A stretch of DNA of 20,533 nucleotides from G039029935 sp039029935 (GTDB taxonomy: Bacteria; Chloroflexota; Anaerolineae; Caldilineales; Caldilineaceae): assembly GCA_039029935.1 (NCBI GenBank), contig JBCCFC010000064.1, positions 1 to 20,533 on the forward strand, read 5' to 3'. Below the pieces are notes generated by a model, which was not told the DNA's origin, ran no database searches, and saw only the letters and a program-made list of their open reading frames with translations. Below, one piece after another: positions 15,721 through 20,533 of the stretch (positions are counted from its first letter, which is position 1; each line of letters starts with the position of its first letter). Position numbers and translations under genes: made by a program.

Positions 15721-15760
15721 AGACAGAATAAACAAAATAAATACAAGAAGTGGGTAGCAA
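15721..15760 (+). promoter_or_regulatory. Upstream element shared by the DUF1501 and second DUF1800 genes (copy 1)
   Basis: AGACAGAATAAACAAAATAA begins 163 bases before the DUF1501 ATG. A close relative, AGACAGAATCAACAAGATAT, begins 152 bases before the second DUF1800 ATG. Nearer the genes both leaders also have CAAGCAAACT followed by a TTAG. The matching order and distances suggest a shared promoter or regulator site, or copies left by duplication. Confidence 0.4.
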
Positions 15761-15883
15761 TGCCCGCCCACTGATTGAGACATAATTTTAACGAACCAAG
15801 ACTAATTTGAGGGGCAGAATCGCTAAATTGAGCATAGAGTAACTGATACAAACAAGCAAACTTAGTTAAAAGGAAATATAATC

Positions 15884-17440
15884 ATGACAACACGAACAGT
15901 TTCACGCCGTCAATTTATGGGTCAAGCCAGTTGTGCCGCCGTTGGCTCAACCGCACTTTTCTCCGGCCTGATGAACTTGGGTATGACCAATGTGGCCGCA
16001 GCACAGGGGTTAAACAGCACACCCTATTTAGCGGGTCAAGAAGAAGACTACAAGGCACTGGTCTGCGTCTTGTTAGCAGGTGGCAACGACTCCTTCAATA
16101 TGTTGGTCCCACGTACTGATAGCGAATATGCCGATTACCAAGCCATCCGCTCCGACTTGGCGATTGCCAAGGACACCCTCTTACCCCTCAACGTGACAGG
16201 CGGCGATGGCCGTGAATATGGTGTTCACCCAGGAATGCCAGAGGTTCAGCAGTTATTCAACGATGGCAATCTGGCCTTTGTCGCCAATGTTGGCACACTG
16301 GTCGAGCCAACCGACAAAAATGGGTACGAGTCTGGAGTCGCCAAACTACCACTGGGATTGTACTCACACAGCGACCAGATTATGCACTGGCAGACATCTG
16401 TCCCTGATAAGCGTTCCGCTTATGGATGGGCTGGACGTATGGCTGATGTCATGAACAACCTGAATACTAGCAACAACATCTCCATGAATATCTCACTCTC
16501 TGGTAGCAATATCTTCCAGGCTGGCAGCACTGTCGCCGAATATAGCATCGGGCCAAATGGCGCACCGTCGCTGGGGGGCTATGGAACAGGACAGGGCGAA
16601 GAGCAAGAGTGGTATGCTGATGATCCCTTTATCCAACTGCGCACTGCCGCCATTGACAGTATGCTTGACCTGCAATATCGCAATCTCTTTGAGCAGACGT
16701 TTATCAACACCACCCGCAACTCGCTATCGGCCTATCAGGAATTCAATGCTGCTGTTGCAGGTGTTCAACCATTAACAACCCAATTCTCGCCAGGGTATCT
16801 CTCCAAGAATATGGAGATGATCGCCAAGACCATCGCCGCCCGCCAAACTCTGGGCATGAAGCGACAGACGTTCTTTGTCCTCTTTGGAGGCTGGGATCAT
16901 CACGATGAAGTCATTAACGCACAGGGCGCAATGCTACCAGTAGTGAGCAAGGCACTTAGCGAATTCCACGCCGCCCTGACCGAACTCGGTGTCGCCGACA
17001 AAGTGACCACCTTTACCACCTCCGACTTTGGTCGCACACTTACCTCCAATGGACGTGGCTCGGATCACGGCTGGGGCGGTAACCAAATCGTCATGGGGGG
17101 TGCTGTTCAGGGAGGCCAGCTTTATGGCAACTACCCAAATCTACGTCAAGATGGACCATTGGATGTTGGTCGTGGCAACCTCATCCCAACCACCTCTGTT
17201 GACGAATATTTCTCGGAGTTGGCCCTCTGGTTTGGTGTAGATAAATCCGATCTAAGCACCATCTTCCCCAATATCGACCGCTTTTACACGACCAGTTCGG
17301 AGACGATGCCATTGGGTGTGCTGCCTCGTGCAGTTGAGACAGTATCCTTGAATCCGGTGCAGTCGCCAACACAGAGCAAGCCAGTCAACACCAATCAGCA
17401 GCCATTCCGCTCTTTCTTGCCGTTTGTCACGCGGGGATAA
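15884..17440 (+). CDS. Tat-exported DUF1501 protein
   Basis: This 518-residue protein opens with a twin-arginine signal 'VSRRQFMGQAS' (RR at 8-9) and a likely cleavage after AAA at about 40. DUF1501 features are visible: 'LVCVLLAGGNDSFNMLVP' (59-76), 'YGVHPGMPEVQQLFNDGNLAFVANVG', 'YSHSDQIMHWQT', 'FFVLFGGWDHHDE' (about 330-342), 'TTSDFGRTLTSNG' (378-390) and 'GSDHGWGGNQIVMGG'. The family belongs to the alkaline phosphatase/sulfatase-like superfamily; activity is not established. The C-terminus is a low-complexity linker (PVQSPTQSKPVNTNQQP) ending FRSFLPFVTRG, like the short 'LPLV.R' tails seen on many secreted Chloroflexota proteins. AAAAGGAAA precedes ATG 15884. It sits between two DUF1800 paralogues, its usual partners. 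Confidence 0.93.
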   Translation: MTTRTVSRRQFMGQASCAAVGSTALFSGLMNLGMTNVAAAQGLNSTPYLAGQEEDYKALVCVLLAGGNDSFNMLVPRTDSEYADYQAIRSDLAIAKDTLLPLNVTGGDGREYGVHPGMPEVQQLFNDGNLAFVANVGTLVEPTDKNGYESGVAKLPLGLYSHSDQIMHWQTSVPDKRSAYGWAGRMADVMNNLNTSNNISMNISLSGSNIFQAGSTVAEYSIGPNGAPSLGGYGTGQGEEQEWYADDPFIQLRTAAIDSMLDLQYRNLFEQTFINTTRNSLSAYQEFNAAVAGVQPLTTQFSPGYLSKNMEMIAKTIAARQTLGMKRQTFFVLFGGWDHHDEVINAQGAMLPVVSKALSEFHAALTELGVADKVTTFTTSDFGRTLTSNGRGSDHGWGGNQIVMGGAVQGGQLYGNYPNLRQDGPLDVGRGNLIPTTSVDEYFSELALWFGVDKSDLSTIFPNIDRFYTTSSETMPLGVLPRAVETVSLNPVQSPTQSKPVNTNQQPFRSFLPFVTRG

Positions 17441-17462
17441 AATCAGGAACTGAGTTGTTCAC

Positions 17463-17506
17463 AAAAAAGAGGGCTTCATCTGCGTAGGATGAAGTCCTCT
17501 TTTTTG
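17463..17506 (+). terminator. Intrinsic terminator after the DUF1501 gene
   Basis: 17463-17480 pairs with 17488-17505 (18 bp including one G-T and the A/T tails) around a 7-base loop. The core is GAGGGCTTCATC against GATGAAGTCCTC with TTTTTT after it, and A6 before it makes it potentially bidirectional. It ends the transcript 22 bases after the DUF1501 stop, so the next DUF1800 gene probably has its own promoter. Confidence 0.9.
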
Positions 17507-17578
17507 TTGCAAGTTTGTTAAAAGTTCATTGCAATCTGGTGTATCACGCACATGACAAACCTGCTCTTTAGATGTAAG

Positions 17579-17605
17579 AGACAGAATCAACAAGATATAT
17601 CGGAA
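17579..17605 (+). promoter_or_regulatory. Upstream element shared by the DUF1501 and second DUF1800 genes (copy 2)
   Basis: AGACAGAATCAACAAGATAT (from 17579) matches the element at 15721. CCAAGCAAACTAGCTTAGG (17688-17706) is the companion near the start. Spacing to the start codon is similar in both leaders. Confidence 0.4.
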
Positions 17606-17730
17606 ATAAGTAAAACGACAATTATAGAGATAAATGTATGCTTTGTGCAAAGGATTCATCGTCCGTAGACCGAAACTGAACATTCAACCAAGCAAACTAG
17701 CTTAGGATAAATAAAAACGAGGTACAACAA

Positions 17731-19785
17731 ATGTCAATCAGAATTAATCGACGTAATTTTCTGCAAGCAACAGGTGTGCTAGGAGCCGCCGCAGCCGCAT
17801 CCTATCTGCCCACTGCCTATGCCCATGCCAGCGCACCCCAATCAGGGTTGTCCAGTGCCGTGAGTTCTGCGGGGCGACAATTGGTGCAGCCAATCAACAT
17901 CAATCTCTCACCAGAGGCACAGGCAGCGCGCTTCTTGGTCCAAGCGACCTTGGGGGCCAATTACGAACTGGTTCAAGAGGTCAAGGATACAGGCATTGAG
18001 GCGTGGCTAGAGGCACAGTTTGAGTTACCCATCAACAGCATTGAGCAGTTGGTGATTGATTACGTAAAATTGTTTCCCGCAGATTCCTTTGAACTTCCCT
18101 TTACCTTTGACTGGAGTTGGTGGCAGCATATCATGACCTCACCCGATGTGGTACGTCAACGTGTCGCCTTTGCCCTCAGCGAGATTTTTGTAATTTCGCG
18201 CAATGTCGAAGATATCAATGAAAATGGACGCAGTGCTGCCAGCTACTATGACCTACTGCTCACCCATGCCTTTGGCAATTATCGTGACCTGCTGCTGGCA
18301 ATCACCCTGCACCCATCCATGGGCATCTATCTCAGCCACATGCGCAATCGCAAGTCGGACCCTTCTAAGAACCGTTATCCCGACGAGAATTATGCCCGTG
18401 AGGTGATGCAACTTTTCAGTATCGGCCTCTTTGAACTGAACCAAGATGGCACAGAGAAACTGGACGAAAATGGCGATCCGATTCCAACTTACACCAACGC
18501 TGATATTACAGAATTCGCCAAAATCTTCACAGGATTGGCGATGCCACCCAACCCAGAGGAAGTCGCAGATTGGGCCGAGGAAGGGGAAGAATTTGTCATT
18601 GATGAGGAGTGGTTCCTGAACGCTTGGGGGGTTCAATATGTGCCGATGATTCCTTATGAGCAAGAACACGAGCCGGGTGAAAAAAGATTGCTCAATGGCA
18701 CAGTCGTGCCCGCAGGGCAAACCACCATGCAGGACATTGAGGCTGCTATCGACAACCTGTTCAATCATCCCAATGTCGGCCCATTTATGGGTCGATTGCT
18801 CATCCAGCGTTTGGTTAAGTCCAACCCCACACCCGCCTATATCTCACGCGTGGCTGCAACGTTTAACGACAATGGTGCAGGCGTCCGTGGCGACTTGAAA
18901 GCCGTTGTACGCGCGATCCTGCTCGATGAAGAGGCACGTGATCTCAATTACATGACAGACCCAGCCAATGGCATGTTGCGTGAGCCGCTGGTACGCTATA
19001 TCTCGCTCTGTCGCACATTTAACGCGGCCAATCAGTCCGGTGAATATACCTTTGCGCCTGACAATTTTAGAGAAGAAATACTCCAATATATTCTGTTTGC
19101 ACCCAGCGTCTTTAACTTTTTCCTCCCAAGTTATCAGCCCATTGGTCCCGTTGCTGATGCTGGTTTGGTTGCGCCCGAATTTCAGATTACAACCTCTTTG
19201 ACAACGATTTCAACCGCCAATTTGTTTGATTCTGCCATCTTCGAGGCCGCAATGCCAATGGAGCGAAAAGAGCAAATGATTTTAGAAGTTCAGGAAGAAA
19301 TCGCTATGCTGGCATCAATGGAAGAAGAAACAACGGAAGAAGTAGAGGCAGAAGAGGATGAAACAGTTATTCGTAGTGCCAAACAAGAAGATGAGAAGCC
19401 ACGCTTATTCGCCATCATCAATGGAGACGATGATGAACACTGCGAAGATGAAGAGGAGCCAGGTGATCCAGATGATAGCGATGGTGTGGATGATAGCGAT
19501 GCTATGGACAGCGAAGAGCCAGAAGATGGCGGCGATGGAGAATCTACTGAGGAAGACTATTATGACCCAGCCTTGCTCAATCTCGACACCGAGATGGCCT
19601 TGGCAGAAACAGACATAGACGCCATGATCAACCGTCTCGACCTGTTGCTCACCTATCACACAATGACGCCTGAGACCTTTGGCATCATTCGTAGCGCAGC
19701 GGCACAGTTAGATGAACCTATGGATCGTGTAAATATGGCACTCAGCCTCATTGTGTTGTCGCCTGAGTATACAATTGCGAAGTAG
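17731..19785 (+). CDS. Tat-exported DUF1800 protein with acidic insert (paralogue 2)
   Basis: This 684-residue protein has a twin-arginine signal 'INRRNFLQATG' (RR at 7-8) and a likely cleavage after TAYA (31). It is a close paralogue of the gene at 13702, sharing 'VQPININLSPEAQAARFLVQ', 'NRYPDENYAREVMQLF', 'GLFELNQDG', 'EFAKIFTGLAM', 'KRLLNGTVVPAGQ', 'NHPNVGPFMGRLL' and 'LREPLVRYISLCRTFN'. It differs by an insert at about residues 519-610 that is extremely rich in Glu and Asp (for example EEETTEEVEAEEDE and DDDEHCEDEEEPGDPDDSD). The ending again matches the paralogue ('INRLDLLLTYHTMTPET', 'MALSLIVLSPEYTIAK'). The acidic part could bind Ca2+ or other cations outside the cell, but no EF-hand or other known motif is clear. 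ACGAGG stands about 10 bases before ATG 17731. Confidence 0.92.
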   Translation: MSIRINRRNFLQATGVLGAAAAASYLPTAYAHASAPQSGLSSAVSSAGRQLVQPININLSPEAQAARFLVQATLGANYELVQEVKDTGIEAWLEAQFELPINSIEQLVIDYVKLFPADSFELPFTFDWSWWQHIMTSPDVVRQRVAFALSEIFVISRNVEDINENGRSAASYYDLLLTHAFGNYRDLLLAITLHPSMGIYLSHMRNRKSDPSKNRYPDENYAREVMQLFSIGLFELNQDGTEKLDENGDPIPTYTNADITEFAKIFTGLAMPPNPEEVADWAEEGEEFVIDEEWFLNAWGVQYVPMIPYEQEHEPGEKRLLNGTVVPAGQTTMQDIEAAIDNLFNHPNVGPFMGRLLIQRLVKSNPTPAYISRVAATFNDNGAGVRGDLKAVVRAILLDEEARDLNYMTDPANGMLREPLVRYISLCRTFNAANQSGEYTFAPDNFREEILQYILFAPSVFNFFLPSYQPIGPVADAGLVAPEFQITTSLTTISTANLFDSAIFEAAMPMERKEQMILEVQEEIAMLASMEEETTEEVEAEEDETVIRSAKQEDEKPRLFAIINGDDDEHCEDEEEPGDPDDSDGVDDSDAMDSEEPEDGGDGESTEEDYYDPALLNLDTEMALAETDIDAMINRLDLLLTYHTMTPETFGIIRSAAAQLDEPMDRVNMALSLIVLSPEYTIAK

Positions 19786-19818
19786 GGCAAGTGGCAAGTG
19801 GCAGGTTGTAGCTTGTAA

Positions 19819-19846
19819 TTTGCGGATGGGGATACTCATCCGCAAA
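19819..19846. repeat. Hairpin TTTGCGGATG / CATCCGCAAA
   Basis: A 10-bp perfect stem (19819-19828, 19837-19846) with an 8-base loop lies 33 bases after the second DUF1800 stop. A-runs rather than T-runs follow it on the plus strand, so its role in plus-strand termination is unclear. Confidence 0.6.
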
Positions 19847-19881
19847 AAAAGAGGGCATCACTCTATACGAATGACGCCCTC
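19844..19881 (-). terminator. Minus-strand intrinsic terminator
   Basis: On the minus strand GAGGGCGTCA (19881-19872) pairs with TGATGCCCTC (19860-19851), including one G-T pair, and TTTTTTT follows. On the plus strand the same site has an A-C mismatch and no T-run. Orientation and place fit termination of the minus-strand pseudogene that ends at 20024. Confidence 0.75.
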
Positions 19882-19998
19882 ATAAGTAAACCAAAAAAAG
19901 AAATTAGAAATAGAAGTCCGACTTTTGGCATGACTGCCAGTGTAAATACTCACTCAATGAAAAGTCGGACTTCTAAAAACTTATTGGGGTTTACTTAT
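19882..19998. repeat. Nested inverted-repeat element (117 bp)
   Basis: The outer arms ATAAGTAAACC (19882-19892) and GGTTTACTTAT (19988-19998) are perfect. The inner arms TAGAAGTCCGACTTTT (19911-19926) and AAAAGTCGGACTTCTA (19960-19975) are also perfect. A small stem TGGCA-TGAC-TGCCA lies in the centre. Two concentric perfect inverted repeats around a short non-coding core look like a MITE-type element or an RNA structure. No clear target-site duplication was identified. Confidence 0.8.
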
Positions 19999-20023
19999 TC
20001 TTTGTATCATGCAGCCTGCCACT

Positions 20024-20533
20024 TTACCACTCAAAACTTTGTACCACAAGAATCCCTTCATTTTCCGCCGCCTGGAGTGCCTGACGATGAGCCATATGGG
20101 TCACAAAAAGCGGTAAAATGCGATAGTTGGGCTGTTCCCCAGCCGCCTGTGCCTCACGAACAACCTCTATATTTTTATACAGTTGTTTAAAATCGTTTGT
20201 ACCCAACCTCCCCTTACTCTCACCACAATGAGGATGGGTTCGCCATGCTGCACCCCCTTGGAGAAGAGGTTGACTTCTTCCTCGCTGATATATTCTCAGA
20301 TAAAGCGCTCGGTGACAGTGATACCGTATTCTTTTTCGAGAAAGGCGGGCAACACACGATAGGCTTCATTTTCCAGCGCATAACCAAGCGATTTAGACAA
20401 CCCGCCCAACTCAGAACGCACCGACTCCCAGATTGGCGAGCGGGTGGGCTTTGGAGCAGACCACCCACCACCAGGACGCCAGATTGGTAGCTTGCGCGTT
20501 GCAACCACGTTGATCATCCGTGCGGTGCGTTCG
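20024..20533 (-). pseudogene. Broken DUF3782-like PD-(D/E)XK protein gene (5' end off the right edge)
   Basis: On the minus strand the first readable part is 'PIWESVRSELGGLSKSLGYALENEAYRVLPAFLEKEYGITVTERFI', split here only by its motifs. A TGA at 20296-20298 then interrupts it, and the same frame continues as EYISEEEVNLFSKGVQHGEPILIV. There one base appears lost, probably a G in GTGGGTGAG, at about 20217-20222. The sequence resumes in another frame as 'ESKGRLGTNDFKQLYKNIEVVREA' and runs to 'RILPLFVTHMAHRQALQAAENEGILVVQSFEW' at the stop at 20024. The repaired reading matches the DUF3782/chordopoxvirus-fusion-like family of Chloroflexota and cyanobacteria, with a nuclease-type E-x-K in GESK. 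A CGA-to-TGA change would explain the stop. Sequencing error is the alternative. Confidence 0.78.

Noticed and set aside
17028..17240. Overlapping frames inside the DUF1501 and DUF1800 genes
   Set aside because: They are out-of-frame shadows of well-supported genes with no motifs of their own.

Overview
This is a chromosomal window, most likely from a filamentous Chloroflexota bacterium of the Anaerolineae/Caldilineae/Ardenticatenia type. That placement is inference from gene content. The window holds Tat-exported DUF1800/DUF1501 proteins, one of them ending in a Chloroflexota-style C-terminal tail (PFRSFLPFVTRG). It also holds Uma2 and DUF3782-like PD-(D/E)XK proteins, a MurE-like ligase with an 'EHIDEHG' motif, and many dispersed GC-rich hairpin repeats. 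No rRNA, tRNA, CRISPR array or intact insertion sequence was seen.

Left part (1-3440), all minus strand. It starts with the N-terminus of a lipoprotein running off the left edge. A compact three-gene unit follows, read right to left: a Uma2-family PD-(D/E)XK protein, a small protein resembling the SAM-like core-binding domain of tyrosine recombinases, and a MurE-like Mur ligase. Upstream of Uma2 lies a short decayed piece of a response-regulator receiver domain.

Region 3490-5925, plus strand. A RhiA-like protein is followed by two tandem paralogues of an uncharacterised 'GVHHLT..ENGGDHNVY' family. The leaders carry five copies of the decamer TTTGTTCGAC in inverted arrangements, and the cluster ends at a strong intrinsic terminator.

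Region 5922-9782, minus strand. An enolase-superfamily (mandelate racemase/muconate lactonizing type) enzyme is followed by two MFS transporters. Repeats fill the gaps: an 11-bp-stem hairpin, five perfect copies of a 16-bp tandem repeat, and a GTTGAA-rich stretch.

Region 10182-13457, plus strand. A large nested palindrome precedes a two-gene unit: an AAA/archaeal-type ATPase fused to a C-terminal PD-(D/E)XK nuclease-like domain, then a TPR protein. A 30-bp hairpin with a T-run closes it. The ATPase-nuclease/TPR pair is the best candidate here for an undescribed system, possibly defence-related; that role is inference.

Region 13702-19785, plus strand. This is a DUF1800 - DUF1501 - DUF1800 cluster in which all three proteins carry twin-arginine signals. 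The two DUF1800 proteins are paralogues, and the second has a very acidic insert near its C-terminus. Similar flanking sequence upstream and downstream points to duplication.

Right end (19786-20533). Several inverted repeats and a minus-strand terminator lie next to a broken DUF3782-like PD-(D/E)XK gene carrying one in-frame stop and one frameshift.

Several starts were moved downstream from the longest ORF because of clear Shine-Dalgarno sequences or repeat-derived N-termini.
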